Below are positions 21,740-35,806 of a stretch of DNA of 64,000 nucleotides, piece by piece. Origin of the DNA: Ascidia mentula. Taxonomy: Eukaryota; Chordata; Ascidiacea; Phlebobranchia; Ascidiidae. The notes beneath the pieces are model-generated. The model had not been told where the DNA came from. It was given only the letters and a program-made list of their open reading frames with translations, and did not search any database. The stretch is from the NCBI GenBank assembly GCA_947561715.1, contig OX387205.1, forward strand, positions 4,593,001 through 4,657,000. Reading direction: 5' to 3'. A program made the translations under genes and the position numbers. Numbering within the stretch: position 1 is the stretch's first letter; each line of letters begins with the position of its first letter.

Positions 21740-23927
21740 ATGAAGGTCATTATGGCAGGTATGTCAAAGACTGGGACCAAGTCCATGGCAGCAGCTTTAA
21801 GCACACTTGGGTACAATGTCCATGATACAATGCAACACTACAGATACCACAGGTTATTAGCAAAGCAATGACATACGTGACGTGACCAACTTGTTAATTT
21901 TCTACTGAAATGTTATGCACAAACTTGTGGGTATCACTCAATATTGTGATCCCTGCACCTGGCCTGACATTTGGTTGTCCCTTAAGGCCGCATCTCTGTA
22001 TTTCTATGGAAAAGACTTTCCCGGTTGGGAAATGCCCTTCTCGAACTCTGTCCTGCGTAACAGAGTAAAATTATGTGTACAGTGTAACAATGCAATGGGT
22101 CATGCATGGGCGCCAGTGTTTTGGTTGAATGAGCGCAGATGAACAGGCTGTTGCCAGGGCGATTTTCAGCGTGTTTGGGGCAGTTTTACTATGGTTTTCA
22201 GGGTTATTAGTCAGGCAGTAAATTGGTAGAGGGTGCTGTTGAACATGTAGCTGAAAAACTACCCAAATATTGAGGTAGATTTTGTGGAAAAATGAATCAC
22301 AGAAAGTATGGTCAATTTGTGATTTTCTGTTAGTGCCGACCCTTGACTAGGAATTCTGGCCAAATTTATAATCGAGATAATTACTTTAACTGCTCCCCCG
22401 GGGGCATTTTGACCCTCTGTTGGCCATTATTTTGGCCAAAAAAGCAGAAAAAGTGTAGGTTTGTTTTGTGAAAAATGAATCACAGAAAGTACCCTCCATT
22501 TGCGATTAAGTGAAGCCACCAACCCTCCTCTACACAATTCATTAAGAATTAAATGTCTTGTAACTGTTTTGGGCCCCCCTAGGACTGACAATTTAGCAGT
22601 TAGCCTTTGCAAAACCCCCAATGTGCTGTCTTAATGCAGCTGCAATCAATTTTTTTTCTGTTCAGCAATAGTAGTCCCCCTTCACGAGTCATCAGACCCG
22701 GCAATTGTTTTTGGCAAACAAGAGAAACTGTGACCAGGTGCACAATGACAAATGACTTCTAAAACTCAATTTTTAGGATTTAATTGTGAGATGCGGCCTT
22801 AATAACTTATTCATTTTACACCCCAGAGTTTCATTTTGTGTTGTTTCTCATTGATCCTGGTTTACCCCCAAAAAAGGGAATTTATTACCTTTTTCCGGTT
22901 TTCCACTATAAAGTTTTACCATGTTTATAGGCAAGTTTGGTATGATTTTCTCAAAGGAAAAGCAAATATTGAGGATATACGAAAATCTTATGAGGGAGTG
23001 GATGCTGTGACAGATATACCAATATATCAATTTTGGGAACAAATACTTGAAGCTTTTCCAGACAGCAAAGTACTTTCATTTGCTCTTGGTTGATAGTATA
23101 TTGTTTAATGTATCTCCTGTTTTATGACATAATTTAAATAGGCAATATTTTAAGCCCTAATATTAAACCCATCAGAAGTAAGTAAATTTTGTTAAAAATT
23201 GTGGTGCATACAATAGCACCTTTGGTTCCACTTTGCACTTAATTATAAATAACTTGCAGCACCTCAAATAAGTTATGTTATAGATAATCTTTACAACTCG
23301 AAATGAAGAAGGATGGGTAAAAAGTGTACAAGGACAAATGAAAACATGGGAGGACAATACTTTTGTACGCTTTCTCATGGTTTTGTCACCAACTGGATGG
23401 AGTTTCTTCAGATTTTTGTCTGATTTCGGTGAGTATTTTTGTATTTTAGATCTTTTAGGAGCTGTTAAGTCTATGAGTCTTGTTTTGTTAGGCACGGTAA
23501 TTTATGGGTATGGTCCAACAACCCCATTCTCCTCTTGGCAAATGAGCAACAATAACATTTTGGTGAAATTTCGTGAGCACAATTCATATGTGTTAACGGT
23601 AAGATGTTCAAAGTATTTAAAAAAAATGTTCAAAATCAGTTGTTGAACAACATTTCACCATTGGTATTAATACACATGTTCATAATTTAGAAGACACCGA
23701 AAGAGCTATTGCTCGCATATGATGTGAAAGATGGTTGGGAACCATTATGTAAATTTCTTGGCAAAGATGTTCCGAATCAACCATTTCCCAGAATGAATGT
23801 CAGGGGATCTATTGTTAAAGAACGAATGAAAGCAGATCCAACATTTCAACGCATGAAATATGAATCACTTATTTCTATCTCTATTATAATCCTTGCACTT
23901 TCAGTGTTGCTATATTACTTCCTGTAG
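21740..23927 (+). CDS. Sulfotransferase-like protein with C-terminal membrane anchor, array copy 5
   Basis: Five exons: 21740-21852, 22931-23069, 23284-23428, 23492-23598, 23691-23927; 246 aa. The P-loop is MSKTGTKSMAAAL, exon 2 has VDAVTDIPIYQFWEQ, exon 3 IIFTTRNEEGWVKS, and the hydrophobic tail is complete. Differences from sister copies include K-T-W-E-D in exon 3 and NVRGS in place of NVGGS in exon 5. The exon 3 donor base is G where the others have T, giving F-G at that junction. Intron 1 carries a TTAA-site MITE. The frame is open and splice sites look normal, so it is probably functional. Confidence 0.8.
21986..22798. mobile_element. TTAA-site MITE (piggyBac-like) in intron 1 of copy 5
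   Basis: Perfect 11-bp inverted ends GGCCGCATCTC/GAGATGCGGCC, flanked by TTAA on both sides (21982-21985 and 22799-22802). Introns of copies 3 and 6 are uninterrupted at this place (GTCACTAAATAGCTTGTTC), which gives empty sites within the window. 813 bp, no transposase. Confidence 0.92.
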
Positions 23928-24840
23928 TTTTTACCCGAGTTGATGAATTTAGAAAAGTTTGAACAATTTTTAAAAGTGAAATGTTGGGAATTTTTTTTAC
24001 ATTATTGTAAATGCTCAATCGCAAACAATGCGTTCCGGTTTATAAATTGTCTTTGTGTGTGTGAATTTTTTAAAATAAAATTTTTTTGTTGTACTTAACC
24101 TTTTAAAGAGCCATTTATTGCCAATGATAAAAACATGTGCATACAAATGTCAAACGATGAAAAGAGACGTGCAAGAATGTCTAAGACTTGTGTGCAACGG
24201 ATTCGTAATCCGCAAAGCTAATCAGTGCACAAAGGTCACATTGTTATGTCACTGGCTCCAAACTGGTCGTTTCTGTTGACATTGGTCCAAATCTGACAAT
24301 GCAATCAAGCTTATTATTTTGCCTATCATGTATGTTATAACACTCTCTTCCGTGCGCTTATTTCATTTTTTATACCAGCTTTTGCCACGTAAACTGCTTG
24401 TTTAAAAAGGATTGAATTAACGTTGCCTACCTTGTGTTGTGCTTTTGGCAGGAATAAAAATTGTACATATCAAATTGTAAAGTTTACAGGCTTCGCAGCC
24501 CAGGCATTTCAGCCTAGCTGGATCAGCCACTTTTTCCCGACAAGTCGGAGCGAGATCGTATACAGATTGTCGAAAAAACGTTTTGGAATCATTTTTTGTA
24601 TAATTGTGAACGTGTGCAACATTAGGGTGAATGAAATGCCACAAACCTCTGTACGGGTGGACGTAACCGAAGAAGTTCTGCAATAGACCTGACGGTATCA
24701 ACTATACTTTTGTGACATGGCAAAAATAGCAAGCGATTTAGTAAACCTACGATAAATCCAGCAAATAGTAATCTGGTTGTACACCTAATCATATTTAAGA
24801 ATATAGTACATAGACACAACACCTTAAACAACCACTATAA
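23928..24840 (+). repeat. 3' flank of type B (copy 5), with SINE tail
   Basis: Matches the flanks of copies 2 and 4. The SINE body is at about 24483-24553. The match breaks at about 24840 and resumes near 27390, so roughly 2.5 kb of foreign DNA containing the foldback element was added here. Confidence 0.6.
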
Positions 24841-24906
24841 CTTCCACAACCACCACCACCGCCACCACAAATTCAGGGTCATGTTAATTCGTCCATCCTT
24901 GCATTT

Positions 24907-25170
24907 ATGGGCGGCCAGAAGGGTCATAATGCGTCTGAATCAACACGTTGCTTATTTAACCAACATGTTCCTTATTTAACCAACATGTTGCTTATTAAGC
25001 AACGTGTTACTTGGCGCCAGAAGGGTCAAAATTCACACGTTGCTTATTTAAGCAACATGTTGGTTAAATAAGCAACATGTTCCTTAAATAAGCAACGTGT
25101 TAAAAAAGACGTTGCTAGAAGGCGACCGTGGTCGGCCAAAAGGGTCAAAAGTCTGCCTAAACAACATGTT
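24907..25170. repeat. Left arm of the foldback element
   Basis: Inverted relative to 26766-27029 over its full length, with few mismatches. It contains at least eight AACATGTT/AACACGTTG-type palindromic modules. Confidence 0.85.
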
Positions 25171-26319
25171 TGCCGCCCATATATGTACCCTTCTGCCCGC
25201 CCATATATGTACAGCGCGTACTATAATGTTTTTTTTTGCGTGATACACATAAAGGGTTGTCAGCTGTCGGTGTTATCGCTATTCACGTCGGATGTTACAC
25301 AGTTCCGTGGCGACACTGGGCAACTAAGACCTGTTAAAAAACGAGCTTAATAGGCATATTTAGTGAGCTGAAACGAATGAAACACCTTCTCTTTAAGTGC
25401 AATGTTTACTACAAACATTAACATGAAATTAAGGAATATGGTGCTTAAGTTCAGAAAATATGAGCAGTTTACAAAACAAAATTGTTCGAGTATACCCCGG
25501 TCTTCCTTATACATTGCTTGATTGCTGACCACTGTCAAATTAAAACACACCAAGAAATAGGTCATATATAAGTCATCTTTTTTTATTTAAAATTGTTCCA
25601 CTTACGTATACAACCACCAACTTTACCTGTTAATTAAATGCCTTCAATTGACAGCATAAATATATGTGACGCAATATCGCAACTAATAATAACTCGTAGG
25701 CTACGTGGTTTTGGAGCCCATAAGCACGTGATGCAACACAGAAAAAAAGCTGCAGTGGCAGACAAAATACTTGTCATTATATTAACTTTTCTGACCACAC
25801 TACCGTTTTTTGTCGGCCGCATGAATGACTTTCGCCCAAAGTCAAGATTAGTAGTCATAGTAAGCTTTAGAAACCGCCTTAGCGAAAGGTTAACCAAAAC
25901 GCTGCAAAAAACACAGCACATTTGAAGAAATATTTGTGTTGAAGAAAATTACATGACATGGCAATAAAACAACAAACCGGAACTGGTTTACGAATAAAAA
26001 CATTATGCACAAAAGAATTACAAACAAGACTGAAGCTTTTTACAACATACGACACGTTAAAATGAGTTAGTAAACGGATAAACGGTCGGAGGCAAGTAAC
26101 AAACTATGGTTTGAGAATTTAATTATTAGGGCAATTGTCGTTAGCATTTATGACCGGATTGAGGTTACTCGACAGGGACCGTATAAACAATATTGTTCTT
26201 GTAAACAATGCGAACAGGAAACCGCCGGACTGGATGGTAATTGACTAGACGATTTGGTTGTTTTTATACCCCCTAAACTTAAAGCGTTCTTTAACATGGT
26301 ATGAATTTTGGCAAGATTT

Positions 26320-26577
26320 TTACAATGCAACAACACATGCCCCATAAACTGGTTTCTCCATTTCAAAACATTCTCTCCATTCATCACAAATTGGATTGTA
26401 AACCTCCATTGTTTTAAGGTCATTTTTTCCATTGTTTCTAAAAAGCAATAAACTGGTAAGTGCTAGATTAAATCCGAATACACATATATATTACCCTCCA
26501 ACAACGTATATCTTATTCCCAATCACACAAGCAGAATGTACATATCGAGCGTTTAGAAGTGGAGCAATAAATTGTAT
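26320..26577 (-). pseudogene. Captured Kelch-repeat gene fragment with an intron
   Basis: Read on the minus strand, 26577-26495 encodes ..NARYVHSACVIGNKIYVVGG, the end of one Kelch blade. A GTAATA donor and a TTTTTAG acceptor bound a 57-bp intron, and 26437-26320 then encodes MEVYNPICDEWRE..MEKP and YGACVVAL, the next blade, before a TAA. These motifs are typical of KLHL-type proteins. The fragment lies wholly inside the foldback element and keeps its intron, so it was taken up as DNA and not through RNA. It is too short to fold as a propeller and is presumably not functional. Confidence 0.75.
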
Positions 26578-26765
26578 CTATATTTATACACCATGGTTTC
26601 AGAAAATAAACACTACATCTATGTGAACAACAGACCAACCACTCCAGCCGCACGTGGTCTTCTGAAACTGCTGAATAATGTTCAATTTCCCGCCAGGGTT
26701 AAAGGTTACCAACGTGACAAAGCGCGCCAGAAGGGTTAAATAAGTAACATGTTCGTTATTTAAGC

Positions 26766-27029
26766 AACATGTTGTTTAGGCAGACTTTTGACCCTTTTGG
26801 CCGACCACGGTCGCCTTCTAGCAACGTCTCTTTTAACACGTGGCTTATTTAAGGAACATGTTACTTATTTAACCAACATGTTGCTTAAATAAGCAACGTG
26901 TGAATTTTGACCCTTCTGGCGCCAAGTAACACGTTGCTTAATAAGCAACATGTTGGTTAAATAAGGAACATGTTGGTTAAATAAGCAACGTGTTGATGCA
27001 GACGCATTATGACCCTTCTGGCCGCCCAT
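26766..27029. repeat. Right arm of the foldback element
   Basis: Inverted partner of 24907-25170, ending TGACCCTTCTGGCCGCCCAT. Confidence 0.85.
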
Positions 27030-28183
27030 ATGCATTTGCTTCCTATATGTAGACATTCGTACAAAAGCGAAACCAACGCCGTTGTAGTTATGATGTGCAA
27101 ATCTATCAGAAGGCGCAGAAATAGCACAGCAAGTTGTTGCTTTTTTAACCCATAAAATCCATACAAGTATTATGTCTGACTATCAAGCTTTAATCATTTT
27201 TTTTGAAGAAAATTAACAGCCCGTATAACCGCTGGATTAAGATTAGCATGAGTATGCAAGCAATGGAAATTGCAAATTGATTGTGCCTTTTGTATAAATT
27301 AAAGTGAATCAGTTGATAAGTTGCAGTTGATTTTTACATTGCCATAACGGTACATACTCATGCTCATGCCATAACTTCACTACAATGAACAAACTGCTCA
27401 AGTGAGGAAGAGGACAACGCCATCATAAATATTTGAGGTTGTATGTAGTTACAAGCTTCACCTGACCAAGTAATTATAATTTGAAAACTTAAACAATCAA
27501 ATAGCAGGTAAAAGCTTGCTGTTGTTTCAATAGTAAGTTCACAACAAATAACGTCCGCATGATGGAGCTATAGATGCTTATGTACGATCTTAAATCGGCG
27601 ACTTCGGTCAAGCGCCAGACCCATATCCGGGGTTCGAATCCCAGTGTGGTCATAAGAAGTGGTTACTACCCATCACGTGTTTTTCGTGTTGCAACTGACA
27701 TGAACAACTCACAACAGCACAGAAAGCATGTTGCAAACAGTAGCGACGTAAAATTGGCAATGAAAACAAAGTTGTATTTTATGTTGTTGTACTATTCTGA
27801 CGAGAAAAGCCACAAGAAAATATTATTATTATTGTATTCTATGTACAAACGCCATCAGTAAACCTACTTTTTTTGGAAAGTAGGTTTACTGGAAACACTA
27901 CAGTGACATTCTCCAGATTGTGCATACTTATTCTATGATTCACCCGTGTCCGACGTAAATGCAAGAAACTGACACAAAAAATGTCGTGTGTTTTCTCATA
28001 TTCTAGTTGTTCTCCCTCATTTTAATAACGATTTAATTACTGTAAATAATGCCCATCAACAACAAAATAAAAATTTTGTTTGAGTTTTGCTGAGTCAACA
28101 TTTCTTTGTCATCGTTGAACTTGATTATGACATTGAAGTCATGCTTTACTGAAGAAGGTCTAAAATCGTCATAAAAAGAGGAA
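27030..28183 (+). other. Spacer and upstream region of copy 6
   Basis: 27038-27390 has no recognised feature. 27390-27660 repeats the end of the type-B flank and the tRNA-like GGGGTTCGAATCCCAG remnant, here without the 1.2-kb insert. 27850-28183 is the conserved upstream region shared with copies 1 and 5. Confidence 0.5.
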
Positions 28184-29510
28184 ATGAAGGTTATTATGGC
28201 AGGTATGTCAAAGACTGGGACCAAGTCCATGGCATCAGCTTTGCGTATACTTGGGTACAATGTCCATGATACAATGCAACACTACAGATACCACAGGTTA
28301 TTAGCAAAGCAATGACATACGTGAACGTGACCAACTTGTTAATTTTCCTCTGAAATGTTTCACAAACTTTTGGCTTGTGGGTATCACTCAATATTGTGAT
28401 CCCTGCACCTGACCTGACATATGCTTGTCACTAAATAGCTTGTTCATTTTACACCACAGAGTTTCATTTTGTGTTGTTTGTAATTAGGTCCTGATTTACC
28501 CAGAAATAGGGATTTTATTACCTTTTCCGGTTATCCACTATAAAGTTTCACCATGTTTATAGGCAAGTTTGGTATGATTTTCTCAAAGGAAAAGCAAATA
28601 TTGAAGATATACGAAAATCTTATGAGGGAGTGGATGCTGTGACAGATATGCCAATATATCAATTTTGGGAACAAATACTTGAAGCTTTTCCTGAGAGCAA
28701 AGTACTTTCATTTGCTATAATAAACTCTTGGTTGATAGTATATTGTTTAATGTATACCGTTTTTGTTACAGAATTAAAATAGGCAATATCTTAAACCCTA
28801 ATATTAAACCCAACAGAAGTAAGTAAATTTTGTTTTTTGCATCTCAAATAATTGTGTTGTAGATAATCTTTACAACTCGAAATGAAGATGGTTGGGTAAA
28901 CAGTTTGCAAGGACAAATGAAAGCATGGGAGGACAACACTTTTGTATGCTTTCTCATGGTTTTGTCACCAACTGGATGGAGTTTCTTTAGATTTTTGTCT
29001 GATTTCTGTGAGTATTTTTGTATTTTAGATCTTTTTAGGAGTTGTTAAGTCTATGAGTCCTGTTTTGTTGTAGTCACCGTAATTTATGGATATGGTCCAA
29101 CAACCCCATTCTCCTCATGGCGAATGAGCAACAATAACATTTTGGTGAAATTTCGTGAGCACAATTCATATGTGTTAACGGTATGATGTTTAAATTAGTT
29201 TCAAAAAATATAATCGGTTTCCAAAAAGTTGTTAAAAAGTATTTCACCATTTATACACATGTTCATAATTTAGAAGGCACCAAAAGAGCAACTGCTCACA
29301 TATGATGTGAAAGATGGTTGGGAACCATTATGCAAATTTCTTCGGAAGGATGTACCGAATCAACCATTTCCCAGAATGAATGTCGGTGGATCTATTGTCA
29401 AGGAACGAATGAAAGCAGATCCAACATTTCAACGCATGAAATATGAATCACTTATTTCAATCTCTATTATAATCCTTGCACTTTCAGTGTTGTTATATTA
29501 CTTTTTGTGA
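28184..29510 (+). CDS. Sulfotransferase-like protein with C-terminal membrane anchor, array copy 6
   Basis: Five exons: 28184-28296, 28563-28701, 28863-29007, 29074-29180, 29274-29510; 246 aa. It has the P-loop MSKTGTKSMASAL, VDAVTDMPIYQFWEQ and FPESK in exon 2, IIFTTRNEDGWVNS in exon 3, and the tail IIILALSVLLYYFL before a TGA. Introns are short as in copy 3 and carry no large insert. This is the last copy of the array: the 3' flank is unlike types A and B, and the next gene is a uridine-cytidine kinase. Probably functional. Confidence 0.82.
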
Positions 29511-30942
29511 AAGTTCATGCTCTGTATTTTTTTAAAAGAGTTTATCAGTTTTGCATAATTTTGATACGGATTTTTTTCACTTTTGCATTTTATCATGAAG
29601 TTCATTTTATTTATCCATTATAGCACCACACTTGATATTTGTGTGCTTTAGGTCAAAAATTTAATAATTTTGTTGGTGTACTGATTTTTAGCAAGAAAAA
29701 CATCCAGTGCCTTACTGAAAAATGTAAGAGCTGTTCTTGCATAGGTTTAGTTACAAACAATAAATTTTTGTCCTCAAGTAGCATTGTTAAGTCAATTGCC
29801 AGTACTGGTAGTTTCACGAATTACTTTGCCCTAACACGACCTTCAGTTTCTATTTACAACCGCTTCATAAACGTCAATCAAAAAAACAAACTTGCATTTT
29901 TATTACTTTTCGCTGACTTGCCAGTGGACATAAAAGGCACTTCCAAAGGCATGCAGGGTCATGGAATCACCGACTTTGAAAATTATTCGAGTTCGTATCC
30001 TACTCCCATTATGAAATAGTGCCGCAAACTACCCAACTCAACAACCGTGGAAAGTAGGCGAATATTACAGAACATAAAAAGGGCTTTTTATAATGTTTCT
30101 GTCTGCCATTTTATACATAAATTTCGACAATTTTGTTCCATTTAAAGCAGTTTCGTTTTATTTTAGTGTTGCTTATGGTTGCTCACCATGACAAAAGCAA
30201 AGAATGTCATTTCGATTGAATATTAGTTCAGCTCCTATCTATCGGTGAACAATAGATTCGCCAATGTTTCCCAACGCCAGAAGCCCAGAACTGTTTACAC
30301 TGTGCGGGTGATATATCGAGCACCATGCGCTCCGCAACACAATGGAACTGAGATTAACAAGACATTTGCGATTTTTGCTTTGATACACATTACTGCAAGA
30401 TTCTTATGATAAACATTTCTGCGAGATGTACAGATCACTGGGAAGTTTTCTTCTTGTGATCAGAATATCTGACCCATACTATTGTAGCCCCATTGGCAAA
30501 ATGCGAAAAGCTTGGTAAGGCTATGCCGAGAGGGACGTGTATGACTGAGTTTAAATCTCACAGGGTGTGAAACGTGTTCTTGCAAATATTCTTGTGCTGT
30601 CTAGTTAGTATTGTATGATTACACCGCAAGTTGGACTTCTCGCATTAATGTTTTGGGTCCAAAGTTCACATTTGTGCTAACTTTGTTTGTCATCGCAATA
30701 CATGCCTAGGTGGAAACATACATTTTGAAAAATACATAAAATATGTACAAAAAATTACGTGTTTTTGTAAACCCAAAAACATATTTGCTTGAACATTTGA
30801 GTTTTCTTTGGCAGAAAACATACGCATTCATTTACCCCAAATTAAAAAAGTTGTTTTTTGTAAACATTATTTGCTGTTGTACCTATAGAAAAAGCACGTT
30901 GTTAAAAAAAGGCCGCACGGCCGAAAACGATGCAGTCTAAAA
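29511..30942. other. Intergenic region between the array and UCK
   Basis: No gene or clear repeat recognised. An open frame at 29639-30019 shows no family motif. Confidence 0.4.
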
Positions 30943-33475
<2,533 letters not shown>

Positions 33476-34486
33476 TCTGCTGCAAACAGCAAACTTTGTT
33501 TCCTTATGCTGCTTATTGCTTGAATTTTGTTGGGGTTGTTAATAGTAGTTGGTGACATAAAATGCCTCCAGAATACTGGTAACTGCTTTTTTTGTGGGTA
33601 TGATGAAATTCCACCCATTGTTGCCTGTGTTGTGTTTGCTGCTCTGAAAATCAATATCCCAACTCGTTTACCTTACATCCAGTGCAGTACACTGGATTTT
33701 GCTCTAAACACAATTTTGAAAGCAAAATGTACCCACTTGTGTTTGTTTATCGTTTTGTATTTAGCTGCTGGTTAAATATCGTGCACAGCAATTGCCGAAT
33801 ACCCAGCAACATTTCTTTAAACAAAAATCTTCCTAACAGACAAATCTGTGGTACCAAATGTGTTGACCAAATTTTCACATCACCATCGTATTTTGTACAC
33901 TCCAGTAATGTTGTCATTAAAAAGTGTTGTTTAAAAGACATCCTGTATAAAAGTTTAGTGCAAAATAGTCGTAGGGTTGGACAACTTGTATTACGAGTAC
34001 ATGTTATCAAAATGTTTCACAACATGCCATATCTGTTGTACATGACTCCCATATTTCGTGTGTTACTATAGTTGCTGTTTGTGACTTTTTGCTAGTGATG
34101 TTTGTATGCTGAGTCACAGTGCCCATCATTTAAATACTTAGTCCTCAAAATTTCAGTGCATTGTTTTGGTTTACAGTGAATGCAGAGTACATTTGATGCC
34201 TTTTTGCAGCGTCAATAAAACGGTGTTGCAGTGTTGTGGAGTAGTTTCTTGTCCAATACCCCCCGAAACAGTCACGTTTTTTGTCGTGCGATTGGCAATG
34301 AAACTAAAAAACGTTTTTAGGGTATTGCCAACTTTTGAATCCCATCGGTTAAAAAAGGACCGCCGATTCGACCGAACAGTAAGTATAATTTGATATTCGA
34401 CAAAGCCTAGTATTGACCGCAAATGCTTATCTGGAACAACGGAATCCAAATACCTGTATAGCCACTATTTAAACTTATTTAAGATA

Positions 34487-34775
34487 ACACATCCCTAGCA
34501 TCAACTGTATTCAGCTAAAAGTTCTTAATCATGATCAGTTTTTCGAAGCCTGTGTTTTTTATTCTGATTATCAATCGGAAATGCATACAATTAATAATTA
34601 AGAAAAATTTAAAACCGCTCTTTATGATGACACATCCGTAGCACCAAGTTCATTTATTGTATCCATTTAAAAGTTCTCAATCATCATTAGTTTTACAAAG
34701 CCTGTCTTTTTCTGATTATCCATCGGAAATGCATATAATAAAATTTAAAACCATTAAAAAAGGCTACCAGAATAC
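34487..34775. repeat. Diverged tandem duplication, period about 143 bp
   Basis: ACACATCC.TAGCA, AAAAGTTCT.AATCAT, AAGCCTGT, ATCGGAAATGCATA and AAAATTTAAAACC occur in the same order from 34487 and again from 34630. Confidence 0.75.
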
Positions 34776-35521
34776 AGTGTTTAAAGGGGTAAAAGTGTTT
34801 TTAGTGTCAAATGTTTCATCCGTTGGAACGCCAAAGCTAAAACCAAACACGAAGTGGTATGCAGACAGGGTTGCCATACATACCTCCCTCTTACAATTTG
34901 TCCTTATTTTGAAGGGCAATCTTTTGAAAATAGGAGCGCCCTGTTTTCTAAGACTTGTCCTTTTGTAAATTATTAGAGTGGACACTTTCAAAATAAAGAA
35001 AACAAGTATGCTTATTTTTCTCAAGATTTTCTGTTTCGTAAGTCTAAAATTAAATTATTCGCTGCATAGAATTCGATATTGTCTAGGCATTGTGGCGCGA
35101 AAAAAGGCAAAACAAGGAAATCAATTCGGAACATACATAATTTCGCCCTCTTCGCCCTCAAAAGCATATTTTACCTTTTTTTTTGTTACCGCATATTTAA
35201 CAATGTGACGTAACAGTGAAATGAAACAATTCCTTTAAAACTTATTGGCACACAAACAAACAAACAATGACATTATTCGGCTGATTGTCTCACAATAATA
35301 GAGATTCTAAGTCTTACTGCGACAGAAATGGCGACGGAATGGAAAGTGCATACACGAACCCTTACAGAGAAGCAAACTTTGAGCTATGGATAAATTTTTT
35401 TCAAATAATTCATTGATTCGACTTTTAATATTCGTGCTGGGTTGTGCTTGGCTTCATTATTTTCAAACACTTTAGGCCGTTTATGAACCACAGATGTTAT
35501 CATACTATATCAAAGGCGATC

Positions 35522-35806
35522 ATGCTGAAATTTCTGCAAAGTGCAGAAATAAATTGCATTCCCTTTTCCGTCGTCCTTATTTTAAGTTTCACGACAGCCC
35601 AGCTGTGTTTGGATGAAGAATCACCAATGTTTTCCTCTGGTTTTAATTCGTTTTCGTGTTATAGAGACTATTTGACGATACAAAATCGTCCTACTATACA
35701 TTCTGAGAAAATGTACAAATCATTCAATCACTCTGGGATAGCCCCCATAAGTCATAAATTATTCAGTTCCGGTGTGTTAATAAGTAGGATTAACCATATC
35801 CCCTAA
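35522..35806 (+). CDS. Possible small secreted protein, uncharacterised
   Basis: An ATG-initiated frame of 94 codons whose start has a signal-peptide-like shape: a short polar stretch, then IPFSVVLILSFTTAQLC. The rest shows no known domain. There is no splice partner or neighbour support, and the frame may be chance in AT-rich DNA. Confidence 0.15.
   Translation: MLKFLQSAEINCIPFSVVLILSFTTAQLCLDEESPMFSSGFNSFSCYRDYLTIQNRPTIHSEKMYKSFNHSGIAPISHKLFSSGVLISRINHIP

Larger units (their letters stand above)
24907..27029. mobile_element. Long-inverted-repeat foldback element carrying a Kelch gene fragment
   Basis: The two 264-bp arms (24907-25170 and 26766-27029) are inverted copies starting ATGGGCGGCCAGAAGGGTCA. 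Each arm is built of short repeated modules, AACATGTTGCTTATTTAA and AACACGTTGCTTAAATAAG in both orientations, plus AGAAGGGTCA blocks. TGCATTT flanks both ends (24900-24906 and 27031-27037), giving a 7-8 bp target duplication. The 1.6-kb interior has no recognised transposase but does hold part of a Kelch-repeat gene. Foldback/Galileo-type elements of the P superfamily have this architecture; the class assignment is inference. Confidence 0.85.

Noticed and set aside
24841..24870. CCACCACCACCGCC microsatellite as a coding repeat
   Set aside because: Very short and in no open frame with other support.
24907..25170. CRISPR-like array, because of regularly spaced short repeats
   Set aside because: Repeats are palindromic modules of a transposon arm in animal DNA, spacers are not unique, and the arm is duplicated inverted.
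25638..25925. Open frames on both strands inside the foldback element as a transposase
   Set aside because: No catalytic motif or DNA-binding pattern, and the two frames are mirror images on opposite strands of the same stretch.
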